The notes: generated from the sequence alone by a model not told the origin. A stretch of 64,000 bases of DNA from DASQPA01 sp963757335 (GCA_963757335.1 CAVWRJ010000024.1:248001-312000), one strand, 5' to 3'; numbered from the stretch's first letter, positions 38,458-49,439 are shown. Translations and numbers: made by a program.

Positions 38458-39012
38458 GTGCAAGCAGCCGCGACGTCCCCCTTTGCCGCCTGGGAGAACT
38501 TCTACGTCATCGTCGGCTCCTCGGCGGCGGCCCTCATCGGGCTGCAGTTCGTCGTCATCGCCCTGGTCGCCGAGCTCCGGACCCGGAGCACTCACCGCGA
38601 GATAGCGGCCTTCGGCACGCCGACGATCCTGCACTTCTGCGCCGTGCTGCTCCTGGCGGCGATCTCGAGTGCCCCCTGGCGTACGCTCTCGAATCCCGAT
38701 TTCGCCCTGGGCGCCTGCGGGGCGGCCGGGGTGGTCTACGTGTGGATCGTCTTTCGGCGCGCCCGCGGCCAGACGGGCTATACCCCGGTGCTCGAGGACT
38801 GGCTCTGGCACTTCATCTTTCCCTTCCTCGCCTACGCGGCCCTCCTGGTGTCGGCGGTCGTCCTCCAGCGAGATCCCCCGGCGGCGCTCTTCGTGATCGG
38901 CGCGACCGCTCTCCTCCTCCTCTTCGTCGGGATCCACAACTCGTGGGATACGGTGACCTACATCGCGGTCGAGCGGAAAGGGGAAAAGGACTCTGGGGAT
39001 GGGGAGAAGTAG
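38458..39012 (+). CDS. Four-helix membrane protein of unknown function
   Basis: 184 residues with about four hydrophobic helices (FYVIVGSSAAALIGLQFVVI, ILHFCAVLLLAAIS, FIFPFLAYAALLVSAVVL, ALFVIGATALLLLFVGI). A GTG at 38458 follows GGGAGGAG with normal spacing. An alternative ATG at 38221 would add 79 residues of Lys/Arg/Ser/Thr/Gly heptads encoded by the minisatellite; that frame has no stops because 21 is a multiple of three. I favour the GTG. No family recognised. Confidence 0.6.
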   Translation: MQAAATSPFAAWENFYVIVGSSAAALIGLQFVVIALVAELRTRSTHREIAAFGTPTILHFCAVLLLAAISSAPWRTLSNPDFALGACGAAGVVYVWIVFRRARGQTGYTPVLEDWLWHFIFPFLAYAALLVSAVVLQRDPPAALFVIGATALLLLFVGIHNSWDTVTYIAVERKGEKDSGDGEK

Positions 39013-39156
39013 GGAGGGCGAGTGCCGAGCTGGCTTCGGGCTCGGCCTCATCTTCCTCAATCCATCTCCGAGATCTTTCGAGGCGCAGCCCGCCCGGCTT
39101 GCGGCGGCCAGCCCCGCCCAGCGGGTGATCGGGTAAACTACGGGCGGGAGGCAAGC

Positions 39157-39378
39157 ATGGCCGTTCACGAAAAGCAGCGTCCTCGAACCGAGGCATCCGG
39201 CGACTTCTGGCAAGGGCTCTCCTTCGAAGAGCTGGCGCGGTTGCAAGGGGTCAAGCCCGTGGACCGGCTCGAATCCCTGCTCGGCGGCTGGCCTGCCGAG
39301 GAGGTGGAGGATTCTTTCGAGGCGGAGCTGGCGGGCTGGCGCCAGCAGCGCTCCCGCATCGGGACAGGGAGTGAATGA
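39157..39378 (+). CDS. Putative antitoxin of a VapBC-like pair
   Basis: A 73-residue acidic/Trp-containing protein (FWQGLSFEELARLQGVKPV, GWPAEEVEDSFEAEL). GGGAGG precedes the ATG by six bases. It overlaps the PIN-domain toxin gene by ATGA, so translation is coupled. No AbrB, RHH or Phd fold is evident by eye, but the position and size match antitoxins that pair with PIN toxins. Confidence 0.65.
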   Translation: MAVHEKQRPRTEASGDFWQGLSFEELARLQGVKPVDRLESLLGGWPAEEVEDSFEAELAGWRQQRSRIGTGSE

Positions 39379-39767
39379 ACAGGGTCATCGTCGACACTTC
39401 TGTGGTGTCCTACATTCTCAAGCAGCACACCCTGGCCGTTCATTATCGGAAACACCTCGAAGGTCGGCTTGCCGGCCTCTCCTTCATGTCCGTTGCAGAG
39501 TTGTACCGCTGGCCCCTTTTGCGCGGTTGGGGAGCAAGCAAGATCGCTGCTCTCAAGGATCACCTCAGGAGCTATGTGGTGCTTCCGTACGATGACGCCA
39601 TGAGCTGGGAGTGGGCGCGACTCATGTCGATAAAAGGACGACCGATGGATCCGGCCGATGCCTGGATCGCGGCGACCGCCATTCGCTACCATGCCCCTTT
39701 GCTGACCCATAACGCCAAACACTTTTTACATATCGAAGAGCTACGGGTCGTTACAGCCGACGCCTGA
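39375..39767 (+). CDS. PIN domain toxin, VapC-like
   Basis: 130 residues. The PIN domain acidic residues are visible: IVDTSVVSY (first Asp), FMSVAELYRW (Glu) and MDPADAWIAATAI (Asp pair). The C-terminal LLTHNAKHFLHIEEL matches VapC/FitB-type ribonucleases, which cleave tRNA or rRNA. Overlaps its putative antitoxin by four bases. Confidence 0.85.
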   Translation: MNRVIVDTSVVSYILKQHTLAVHYRKHLEGRLAGLSFMSVAELYRWPLLRGWGASKIAALKDHLRSYVVLPYDDAMSWEWARLMSIKGRPMDPADAWIAATAIRYHAPLLTHNAKHFLHIEELRVVTADA

Positions 39768-39918
39768 CGGTCGAGCCGGCCCTTCTGCCGCGTCGTGGGG
39801 CCGCCCAGAGCAGGAGTGGGTAGTGCCGAGTCGAAGGATCTGGGCGGGGGAGGGACCGGCCCAGCGGAAGCTCCCACACCCAGATCCTTTCCGTCGCTAC
39901 TTCTCCGGCCCTCCGCCC

Positions 39919-40239
39919 CTACGGGCAGTTGGTCTGGGAGTAGTTCGAGCAGACGATCGAAAAGCCCGTAGGGCTGATCCGGCAGATGGCGTTCGGATGG
40001 TGCTGGCAGTAGTCACAGGAGCAGAGGATGAAGTCCAGCTGGGTCGGCAGGGTTGGCGTGCTGGCGGCGAACGAGAGTTTCGGGGCCGGGCAGCGGCCGG
40101 CCTCGGGCCCGGGGCTGGCGGCCGGCGCGGCGGTCCACGACGGGAGACCCGAGTCGCCGGTACCGGCGAAGACGGACGTCCCGGAGAGCAGAAGCGCCAT
40201 GACGGCAAGGAGGAGGAGGGAGAGGCGAAGACGGTTCAT
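39919..40239 (-). CDS. Small secreted Cys-rich protein
   Basis: 106 residues: a signal peptide (about 1-25, SLLLLAVMALLLSGTSVFA) and a short mature part with six Cys, the densest as ILCSCDYCQHHPNAIC. AGGAAGG precedes the ATG. It may form disulfides or bind metal. No family recognised. Lower GC upstream (TATATAA near 40300) may be its promoter. Confidence 0.6.
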   Translation of the reverse strand: MNRLRLSLLLLAVMALLLSGTSVFAGTGDSGLPSWTAAPAASPGPEAGRCPAPKLSFAASTPTLPTQLDFILCSCDYCQHHPNAICRISPTGFSIVCSNYSQTNCP

Positions 40240-40398
40240 GGTGGCCTTCCTTTCTAGCGTGCCGCTCCGGGTGCATCCTGAGCAGCTCCGCTATGGCTGT
40301 TATATAGATTAAGGTGCATTAGCGCGAGAAAAGAGAGCCCTCGGCCTCGCCGTCGCCTTGTGGTCTATACCTCGCTGGTGAGGAGGGTGATGCCCCGT

Positions 40399-40422
40399 AA
40401 AAAGGGGGGGCGGTCCGGCCCC
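40399..40422 (-). terminator. Rho-independent terminator of the restriction-modification operon
   Basis: On the minus strand, the stem GGGGC/GCCCC with a 6-base loop (CGGACC) is followed by CCCTTTTT. It lies about 90 bases after the YgjP stop. Confidence 0.6.
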
Positions 40423-40429
40423 ATTTACT

Positions 40430-40487
40430 CCGGGGATCGGGAGAGGTAAGAGAGGAGCCCGGCTAGGTGCCTACGCCCGATCCCCGG
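40430..40487. repeat. 12-bp inverted repeat between the YgjP gene and its terminator
   Basis: CCGGGGATCGGG at 40430-40441 and its reverse complement CCCGATCCCCGG at 40476-40487, 34 bases apart. It has no T-run, so it may be a protein-binding or 3' RNA structure rather than a terminator. Confidence 0.5.
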
Positions 40488-40511
40488 GCACCCTGCCGGC
40501 GGGCTCACTCG

Positions 40512-41229
40512 TCAATAGCTCCACTTCTCTTGGCGTACGGGCAGACGATTGAGTGCCTGGCGATGGAAGTGCCACTTGGGCATGAAGCGGTCCATTAGCG
40601 CGATGAAGCGGGCATTGTGGGTAGGCTCCAGCAGGTGGACCAGCTCGTGCACGACGATGTACTCCAGGCACTCCGCTGGCTTCTTGGCCAACTCGGTGTT
40701 GAGGCGAATCGTGCGTGCCTGGTGGTTGCAGCTCCCCCATCTGGTCTTCATCCGTTGCACGAAGCACCGCTCCGCACTCACGCCCAACAGCGGTTCCCAC
40801 TTCGCCAGCAAGGTCGGCACCGCCTCTTTCAGCTGCTCTCGATACCATTCCTCGACGATCGCCTGCCTCTTCGCCTTCATCAGTTCCCGGTCGCACCCGC
40901 AGAAGCATTCGGCTGTGCTTGAGCTCGATCGCGGGAGGCTCCTCGCTCTCCGTTACCGTGAGCAAATAGCGCTTCCCCCAGACGTAGTGGCTCTCCCGGT
41001 CCACGTAGTCGCGCGGGGTTTCGCGCTCCTGTTCCCGTAGCTTCGCCTGCTGCTGTTTGATCCAATCCAGCTTCGAAATGGCGAAGACGCGGAGGATGTC
41101 GAGGCTCATGCGCTTCGGGGCCGAGATGCGCACCCGGCCCGTCGGCGGGTAGACGCTCAGATGGACGTTCTTGATGTCCTTCAGGACCACGTCCACCGTG
41201 ATGTCCCCCAACTCGATCTGTGTCCCCAT
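40512..41229 (-). CDS. YgjP-like (DUF45) metallopeptidase of the type I RM operon (frame break near 40880)
   Basis: About 239 residues after correcting one +1 break near 40880. The N-terminal half reads MGTQIELGDITVDVVLKD...ISAPKRMSLDILRVF. The C-terminal half carries KTRWGSCNHQARTIRLN and the zinc motif VVHELVHLLEPTHN, as in YgjP/M48-like peptidases that frequently follow hsdR. The ATG at 41229 overlaps the hsdR stop (TGATG). A role in assembly or proteolytic control of HsdR is a plausible guess only. Confidence 0.75.
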
Positions 41230-44200
41230 CAGTACTCGCTCTGCGCCTCGATGATCGAGGAAGATCCGCTCTACCTCGGCCTCCTCTTCCAGGATCTCAT
41301 ACAGCGCCGCCTTGATGGTCTGCTCGCGGGTCTGGACTCCCCGCCATCCGTCCGGTCGGACCCGCTTGACCTCGGAGTCGATCTTGGTCGCCAGCTCCAG
41401 CACTCGGGTATTGAGGACCAGCGCCGGCTCGCTCCAGGCTTCTTCAGGTTGTTGTAGAGAGCCCGGAGCGCCGGGCTGTGCTTCAACGGCTCGGGCGTAT
41501 CCTCCGCCTGCCCTGCCTCCACCCTCCTCGCCAGATCTGCGACGCGCTTCAGGTACTCCTCGTACTCGATGGCCTTGGCCTTCCGGACGGCGATGATCTC
41601 GTCCAGCAAGCGCCGACATCTTCTCGTAGTAGGCCGGGTCGCTCAGGTGCTCCTTGATGATCTTGCTGCGGACGTTGTTCTCGATAGTCTCGGCGATGGC
41701 GTCCTTGTTGCCCTTCAAGCCGCCGAGCTGTGCCGCGATGGCGTCGACGATGCCGGTCTTCACGATCAGCTCCAGCAGGCCCATGTTGTCGAAGGGCGAG
41801 ATCTTCCGCGGCTCGTCCGCCTCGATGTAGGTGTCGATCAGGTGCCGCATGTCGGCCTCGTAGGCTTTGAGGTCGAGCGTCTCGCCGCTCGCCTTGCGGA
41901 TGATCTCGCGGAGGTTCAGGTAATGGTCGAGCTGCTCCTTGATGCGGCGCGATGTCGGCATCGCTGTATCCGGCGGGTTCCAGCTCGTCGGCGATGTTGG
42001 CGTAGGCGCGCACCAGGGCCACGGTCGCCTTGTAGAGCGCGGCCCGCTGCGGCTCCCGCTCTTCCAGATCCGCCGGGATCTCCGTGTTGCCGCAGAAGTA
42101 GTGGATGTGCTCCAGCTCACCCTTCGGCGGTTCCACCGGCTCGCACAGCAGGGCGAGCGCCTCGAGCGCGCGTCGAGCCGTTCCTTTCCCTTCTTCAGGC
42201 GGTCCTGCAGCAGCACCTCCGGATCTGACCCGCCCGCGCTGTGATCGAGCTCCGAGGTGTAGACGGCGATGGCGTTCTCGACCTTCTTGAACAGGTCCTT
42301 GTAGTCCACGATGTAGCCGAAGTCCTTGTCTTCGCCGTCCAGCCGATTGGTGCGGCAGATCGCCTGGAACAGGCCGTGGTCCTGCATGGACTTGTCGATG
42401 TAGAGATAGGTGCAGGGCGGCGCGTCGAAGCCGGTGAGCAGCTTGTCCACCACGACGAGCAGCTTCATGTTCGCCGGCTCCTGGATGAACAGCTCCTTGG
42501 CCTCGCTCCTCGTAGGTCTCCGTCTTGGTCATTCCCGGCTTGGCGTCGACGTCCTTCAGCAGCTCGGTGTAGGTGTTATAGATGAACTGCTTGTCGGTCT
42601 CGGTGTTGGCGCCGGTTTCCTCCATGCGTCACATCCTTGCGTCAGCGGATTGTAGGAGGTCACCACCGCGCACTTGCCCTTGAACGGCGTCTTCTGGAAC
42701 AGGGTGAAATACTTGCACGCCTCGTAGATGCTGGAGGCCACCAGGATGGCGTTGCCCCGTTCGCTCGACAGGCGCGGCTTGACGCTGAAGTCGAAGATGA
42801 TGTCGCTCACCACGCGATCCATCCGCGAGCTGGGAGCTGAGCACCTGCTGCATCGTGCCCCACTTCTTCTTCAGCTCGTCCTTCTGCCAGTCGTTCAGCC
42901 CTTGGTCTTGGCCTCGAACCAGGCATCGATCTTCTCCTGCGGAGCCAAGGCGCTGATCGATGTCCCGCGCCTCGTAGATGAGATCGAGCACGACCTCGTC
43001 CTCGACGCCCTCGCTGAACTTGTAGGTGTGGATGTAGCCGCCGAAGACCTCCAGGCTCGTCGCTCGGTCTTTCGCCAGCAGCGGCGTGCCGGTGAAGCCG
43101 ATGAAGACCGCGTTCGGCATCATGGCCTTCATCACCCGGTGCAGCTTGCCGCTCTGGGTGCGGTGGCACTCGTCCACGAAGACGAACACCTCGCCCACGG
43201 TCGGGCTCGGGCTGGGCTTCCAGCTCTTTGATGAAGGCGTCGAAGTCGTCCACGTCCTTGCGCCCGAACTTGTGGACCAGCGAGCAGAGCAGGCGCGGCT
43301 TGGCCTGGCCGAGCTGTCTCATCAACTCACGGCCGCTGCTGGTGCGCTTGATCGGCTCACCTGCCTCTGTGAAGACACGCTCGATCTGCTTATCCAGCTC
43401 GTCGCGGTCGGTGATGATGGCGACGCGGGCGTTGGGATTGTTCTCCAGGATCCACTTCGCGAGCAGCACCATCACGATGCTCTTGCCGCTCCCCTGCGTG
43501 TGCCAGATGATGCCGCCCTTCTTCTCGCGCACATGTGCCTGCGCGGCCTTGACGCCGAAGTACTGGTGCGCCCGCGGCAGCTTCTTTACGCCGCCGTCGA
43601 AGAGCACGAAGTCGTGCATCAGCTCGATCAGCCGGTCCTTGCGGCACATCTTGAGCAGGTACTTGTCCAGCTTGAAGCGGCTGTTGTCCTGCTTCGTCTT
43701 CCTTCCACTTGAGGAAGTACTTCTCCGGCGTGCCGATGGCGCCGTATTGCAGCCCCTCGGAGTCGTTGCCGGCGAAGAGGAACTGCACCGTGCTGAAGAA
43801 CCAGGCGTTGAACTCCGGCTGCTGGTTCGAGAGGCTCTGGCGGATGCCGTCGCCGATGCTCGCGCGGCTGTTCTTCAGCTCCAGCACGCCGACGGCGATG
43901 CCATTCACATACAGCACGATGTCTGGCCGCCGCTCGTGGTTGCCCTTGAGCGTCACCTCCTCGGCGATGGCGAAGTCGTTCTTCTCCGGCTCCTGCCAGT
44001 TGATGAGGTGGACGGTCTCCGTGACCTTACCCGCCTCGATCTTCACCGGCACGCCGTAGCGCAGCAGGCTGTAGACGGCCTGGTTGTTGCCGTAGAGCGT
44101 GCGGCCGTGATTGTCCGCCTCGGTGCGGAGCTTGTGGAGTGCGACGCCGATCTGGCCGGCGTGTAGCCGCCCCGGGTCAGCCAGTGCCGAGAGTAGACCC

Positions 44201-44325
44201 TCCTCGATGTTGCTGTTGCCGTCGCGGTCGGTCCAGTCGCCGAGGTAGCGGTAGCCCAGCTCGTCGCGGAAGAGGGCGAGGACGCGGTTCTGGGTGGCGC
44301 GTTCGGACTGGCCGACGCTACTCAT
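41229..44325 (-). CDS. hsdR: Type I restriction enzyme R subunit (many frame breaks)
   Basis: About 1,030 residues after correcting roughly a dozen single-base breaks. The N-terminal PD-(D/E)XK nuclease is visible as PDIVLYVNGIAVGVLELKN. The translocase has Walker A WHTQGSGKSIVM, DEAD-like box VFVDECHRTQSG, motif III IGFTGTPLLAKD and helicase motifs VVDKLLTGFDAP and AICRTNRL. Breaks lie near 43690, 43205, 42948, 42900, 42830, 42645 (twice), 42520, 42180, 41955, 41615, 41440 and 41262. Most are corrected by removing one base. No in-frame stops occur within correct segments. ATG at 44325 overlaps the previous gene by 8 bases (ATGAGTAG). Confidence 0.85.
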
Positions 44326-45301
44326 GCACCTTCTCCTTCAGCAGCTTTGCCTTCAGCAACTCGCCTTTGGCCGTGAGCCGGTATTGCTGCCGGCTGCTTT
44401 GGGATTGTCTAAGAGGGTCATTTCCAAGATGCCAGCCCTCAACGCAGGAACCAGGTAATGCTTTCTGAAGTTCTCCCTGTGTAGAAGGCCTAGTGCCTGC
44501 TGGGCCTGCGCGCGACTCATCCGCCCATCGAACTCCAGCACCAGCCCTCAACTTGCGCGGTGACCTGCGCGGTGACTTGCGGTGATTCCCATGTGACTTG
44601 GTCGGTGACTTGCAGGTCGCTTGGTCGGTGCCCGAGAAGCGGAACTTGAGGAAGGCCGGTGACCAGGCGTTCCGGGCAGCCGTGTTCCTGGCAGGCTTGG
44701 CGGATCATGTCGATTCCACGGCCCCAGGATCCTTGCCGAAGAGCAGCAGGGCCGCCCGTCGGAGCAGCTCACCGCCGTCCAGGCGTAGCTTGTCGATCAG
44801 AGCGGCGTCGGATTCCGTCAAGAGGTCGTCGGCCACCCGCCCGCTGCGCTCGGCCAGCTTGCGGAAATGGGCCAGAGCCTGGGGGTCCAGATCTGCCATG
44901 CTGAAGCTCGGTACTGGCACCCCGTCCCAATGCTGCCCCTGCTTGCCGAGGAGGAAGCGGTCCAAGGCGGCGCCCTTCAGTTCCTGTTTGGTGCTGCCGC
45001 TCCTGTAGTGGTACTCGCCTTTGTAGCTCACCGGGTAGGGATAGGGCTCGACCCGAATCTCGACCAGTTCCTTGCCTCCTGCTCTCCGCAGGTTCACGTC
45101 CACCATGATGCCGAGGATGTCCCGCACCTTGTTGGGAATCTCCTCCATGAGCTTCGTGGCGTCTTTGACGCCGACGGCAACACCTCGGTCATCCCGTCCG
45201 ATGACCAGATGGCCTCCCTCTGCATTGGCGAAGCCACAGATCCACCGGAGGTAGTCATCCCGCCAGGAGCTCTTCCATTCGACCTGCTGGCTTTCCTTCA
45301 T
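44318..45301 (-). CDS. AlbA_2-domain (COG2865-like) protein of the type I RM operon (three frame breaks)
   Basis: About 327 residues after correction. The N-terminal AlbA_2/Schlafen-like DNA-binding domain is clear (QVEWKSSW, FANAEGGHLVIGRDD, IRVEPYPYPVSYKGEYHYRSGS). The C-terminal part looks like a winged-helix domain ending YRLTAKGELL. Breaks near 44708, 44545 and 44390 are all corrected by adding one base. The ATG at 45301 overlaps the hsdS stop (ATGA). Such proteins are known within type I RM operons; role unclear, possibly regulatory. Confidence 0.72.
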
Positions 45302-46598
45302 ACCAGCCGAATTCTCCCGGTCAGCAGCTCCTGCATCATGCATTGCTTGATCTGGCGGGCCTTGGCGAGCTTCGCCTCCAGCGCGCTGATCTCGGTGTCC
45401 ATGTCGGAGAGGATGGCGGCGATGGCGGCTTGTTCGGCTTTGGTAGGCGGGAGGGGTATGGCAACGTTGCGAAGAATATTCTGATTGAGGGACGGCATGG
45501 TCGTTCCGATTGCATTTTGGAGCAGCCAGTTTTGAACGCGTGAACTACGAAACTGGAGCGCAAGATACTCGGCGTGACTATCTAGCGATGGGCGAATGCT
45601 GATTCCATCCGAACCAAGAAACCAGCCGTCCTGCTGCTGCCGGATCAGAGCAGACCTCTCTACTCCGCCCTTCCGGCCAAATACGACATCACCTCTCCGG
45701 AGGACATATTGAGGAAGTCTCCGTGTTACGGCTACCGACACACGCGGCGTGTGCTCTGTGATTCGCAGAAATCCTTCACGAATCTCGCCAACAGAAATCA
45801 GTGGAACCCCATCGCCCCCTGAGTATTCGTGAGCCTTAAGTAATGTGCCGAAAGGTCCAGTCTTGATCGCGGCGAATTCGTGAATCGACTTCACTTCCCA
45901 CTCCTCCGGAATCACTCCCACCTCGGTCTGCTTGTATCCATGCTTGATCTCAAAGCCCGGCAGGCGCTTCTTGCCGGTGAGCAATTCCTGCATGGTGCCT
46001 TGTTTGAGCCGGTGCTTCTTGGTGAAGAATTGCTCCAGTGATTCGATGAGTGCATCCGCATCGCTCAACGCCGCGGCGATGGCTTCTTGTTCGACTTTGG
46101 AGGGAAGAGGTATTTTGAGCGCTGCCAAGCGCCCCGAGCCTAGATGAGCAATGGAGGTTGTCTGCAGTGCGATTGATGCAAAGATCCCAGTTCTCAGATA
46201 CTGCTGGAAGACGAGCTGAGCGAATTTTGGACAAATGAAGTGTCCCGCGCGGAACCGGACTAACGTATTTTGAAGCAACAGTCCTCAGGTTTGCCTCTAT
46301 AGATTGCACTCCGACCTACAAGTTCGATACTTTGACCTTCGTTAAGCAGGATGTCATCATCCTTGAGCCGAAAGCGCTGCTTTTCGGCCGGCGAGAACGG
46401 CATCTCGAGAACATCTTCTGTGTCGATAAAGCCGTCGAACACATTAGCAACCCTTAGGTACTTGCTCAGTTTTCCCCTATAGTGAGGCGACCGTTGGCGT
46501 CCTCCAAGCACGTCCCCTGCTTCCCCTACGCGCTTCGCCTCCCAATCCTCTGGAATTACCCCCACCTCGGTCTGCTTATAGCCGGGCTTCACTTCCAT
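45298..46598 (-). CDS. hsdS: Type I restriction-modification specificity subunit (one frame break near 46275)
   Basis: About 433 residues after one correction (one base added near 46275). Two target-recognition domains are separated by the conserved repeat GYKQTEVGVIPE[DE]WE, present at the N-terminus and again at the centre. Coiled-coil helices with MQELLTG motifs follow each TRD (MQELLTGKKRL, MQELLTGRIRL). The architecture implies a bipartite DNA target. The ATG overlaps the hsdM 3' end by 10 bases. Confidence 0.88.
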
Positions 46599-48987
46599 GC
46601 GAACCCCATCCTTTCGAGGTGGCGGTTCACCTTGGCCTCCAGTTCGGCCATATGGCTGGCCATCTGCGGCAGCGGAGTTTCGTAGCGCTCGGCCAGCTCC
46701 TTCACGCGCTGGGTGAGCTGCTGGCTCACGCGGTTCACCTCGCCATGGATGGCGTCATCGAGCGCGGCAAGCCACTTGTCGTCCACAACCAGTGTCTTAA
46801 TCTCGGACTCGGTGAGCTTCGGATACTTGGTGTAGGCCTGGGTGTCGAGCGCGGTCTCGGCCTCCTTGAGGCGCCTCTTGAGGCCGGCCTCTTCTCCGTT
46901 GAGCTTCAGCCATTCGTTCAGCACGGCGGCTTCGTCTGTCGCGTCCTTGTCGTCTTGGATCTCTTTTAACCGGCCAGCGACGTTGGCCTTGTTCACCTTG
47001 TCGAAGTTCGGCAAATGCCCCGTCCTCACCGCTGTGTTCTTCCTCCATCTCTGTGAGGCGGGCGGTGAGGCCATCCAACTCGATGGCTAGCTGATCGATG
47101 ACCGCCTGCTCCTTGGAGAAGTAGCGAGCGACCATCAGGGCCTTTGGGATGAGGTCGCAGGTCCAGCCCTTGTCCTTCTCCTTGCCCTTCTTGTCCTTCT
47201 CAATGATGCGGCAGGTCTTCGCCTTCCAGCCGTCGGCGGCGATCAGGTAGCAGTCATCCTGCATAGTCTCGGTCCAGTAGTCCATCAGGTTTTGATAGAC
47301 GTCATACGAGTCGATGAGCGGCTTGCCGGCGTAGTGGGCGAGCAGGCCCTCAGCCAACTCCGTGATGACCTCCTTGGGATGGCAGCCGGCCTGTAAACCC
47401 TTGAGGGTCGCGCCACGCTTCTTCCGCCAGGCGGCGAAATGGCCGTTCATCCCGGCGATGAAGGAGGCGAACTCGGGATGCTCGTAGATGGCGGATTTGA
47501 GGGCTGACTTCTCCACGGTGAGGCTGAGGTAGCCTTGGCGGCGTTTCTTGAACAGGCTGTGCCGGAGCTCGGGGCAGACGTCCCAGTAGCGCTCGAGCGC
47601 ATCGACATCGGCGGCGGGGATGCCGCCCCGCAGGTGGCCCTCAATGTCTTGCATATCCTCGGGCGTCTGGCTGTCGATGTAGCGCGGCAGGTTGAGGTTG
47701 AACTCGTTCTTTTCGATCTCTGTCAAAGGGAACCATGCGCGCGTACTTCGGGACGTCGAGCCGCTTGTTGAAGACGTCCACGATCTTGTGGATGTCCATG
47801 TCGCGCAGGCGGTTCTTGGGGCCGTCCTTCAGGAAGCCGCCGCTCGCGTCGATCATGAAAATGCCTTTGCGAGCCTGGGCGTCCTCTTTGTCGATGACCA
47901 CGATGCAGGCGGGGATGCCGGTGCCGTAGAAGAGGTTGGGGGGGAGTCCGATGATGCCTTTGATGTAGCCCTTGCGCACGAGGGCGCGACGGATATCGGC
48001 TTCGGCGTTGCCGCGGAACAGCACGCCGTGCGGCAGGATGCAGGCTCCTTTGCCGGTGTTTTTCAAGGAGCGGACGATGTGCAGCAGGTAGGCGTAGTCG
48101 CCCTGCTTGGCGGGCGGCACGCCGAAGGGCTTGAAGCGCTCGAAGGGGTCGTTCAGCGGATCGAGGCCGTTGCTCCAGCGCTTGTCGGAAAACGGCGGAT
48201 TGGCGACGACGTAATCGAAGATCTTGAGGTCGCCGCTCCTGAACCTGGGATTGGCCAGCGTGTTGCCCTGCAGGATGATGGCGCCGGGATTGTTATGGAG
48301 GATCATATTCATCCGGGCGAGGCCGCTGGTGGCGGCGTCCTTCTCCTGCCCGTAGAGCGTGACGGCGGTGCCGGCCTCGTCGGCCACCTTCAAGAGCAGG
48401 GAGCCCGAGCCGCAGGTGGGGTCGTAGACGGTGGTGGCGGCGCTGGTCCTCGCGTTCCGGATGCCGAGGATCTTCGCCATGATCCGGCTGACCTCGGCGG
48501 GGGTGTAGAACTGGCCCTTGCTCTTGCCACTCTCGGTGGCGAAGTGCCGCATCAGGTACTCGTAGGCGTCGCCCAGGATGTCGTCGCCATCGGCGCGGTT
48601 CCGGGAGAAATCGAGGGCCGGGTTCTCGAAGATGGCGATCAAGTGGCTGAGCCGGTCCACCATCTCCTTACCGCTGCCGAGCTTGGCGGCGTCGTTGAAG
48701 TCCGGGAAGTCGGAGAGTTGGTTGGCCTTGGCCAGCGGGCCGAGGATCTTCTTGTTGATCTGGTCGCCGATGTCGCTCTTGCCTTTGAGGGCGACCATAT
48801 CCTTGAAGCCGGCGCCGGGCGGGATCTTAATCGGGGCGTAGGGCCGACCGGCATATTTGTCGCTGACGTACTTAAGGAAGAGCAGGACGAGGACATAGTC
48901 CTTGTACTGGCTGGCGTCCATACCGCCGCGCAGCTCGTCGCAACTTTGCCAGAGGGAGCTGTAGAGCTCGGATTTCTTGAGAGCCAT
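46589..48987 (-). CDS. hsdM: Type I restriction-modification methyltransferase subunit (two frame breaks)
   Basis: About 799 residues after two +1 corrections (near 47720 and 47010). N-terminal HsdM helical domain (residues 1-130). SAM motif I as YDPTCGSGSLLLKV and catalytic motif IV as VVANPPFSDK (N6-adenine). The C-terminal 330 residues include TEIEKNEFNLNLPRYID, typical of HsdM and ending in helices. First gene of the operon; a promoter lies 170 bases upstream. Confidence 0.9.
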
Positions 48988-49158
48988 CTTAAGCGGTGAA
49001 ACCGAGGTGGGGAGGTGTACGAGGGTCGTTCATGGGCTGTCTCCTCTGCCGTGCCATCCCGTGTAGAGGGTTTCCGTGGATCAGCGCTCCTGCTACGGCA
49101 ACTGGAGGAAATGCCGGAGCGTTGCGCGTAAGTTCTTCACCAGCATCGATTTCGCCAT

Positions 49159-49187
49159 ATCGTACGTTTGACCGCCGAACGCGTCAA
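49159..49187 (-). promoter_or_regulatory. Sigma-70-type promoter for the hsdM operon
   Basis: On the minus strand, TTGACG (49187-49182) and TACGAT (49164-49159) are separated by 17 bases. It points toward hsdM. The gap 48988-49439 otherwise contains AT-rich tracts (about 49228-49255) but no gene I can support. Confidence 0.65.
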
Positions 49188-49439
49188 TCGGGTGTCGGGC
49201 GGCGGCTCCCCAACCCGCCTCACCAAAGAAAAAAATTTTCCTCCCGCGAATTTGTCGCTTTCTCGGCCCCTCACCTGAGACACTCCACTCGTGAGCCGAA
49301 GAGACCTCCTCCGCACCCTCCATCGGGCCGTCAACTCTCCGTCCTTCCGGGCGCGGGGATAAAGGCACACGTGTCAAGGGGTTAGGAGTAAAATTCGTCG
49401 TTCAGGAAGACCAGACGGCAAAATTTTGGACGAAAGGGA

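Noticed and set aside
39686..39918. Short frames on both strands after the PIN toxin gene
   Set aside because: No start site, motif or codon pattern; the roughly 150-base gap 39768-39918 holds nothing I can support.
49093..49158. 21-residue frame starting at the -10 box of the hsdM promoter (minus strand)
   Set aside because: No ribosome-binding site, and the start would coincide with the expected transcription start.
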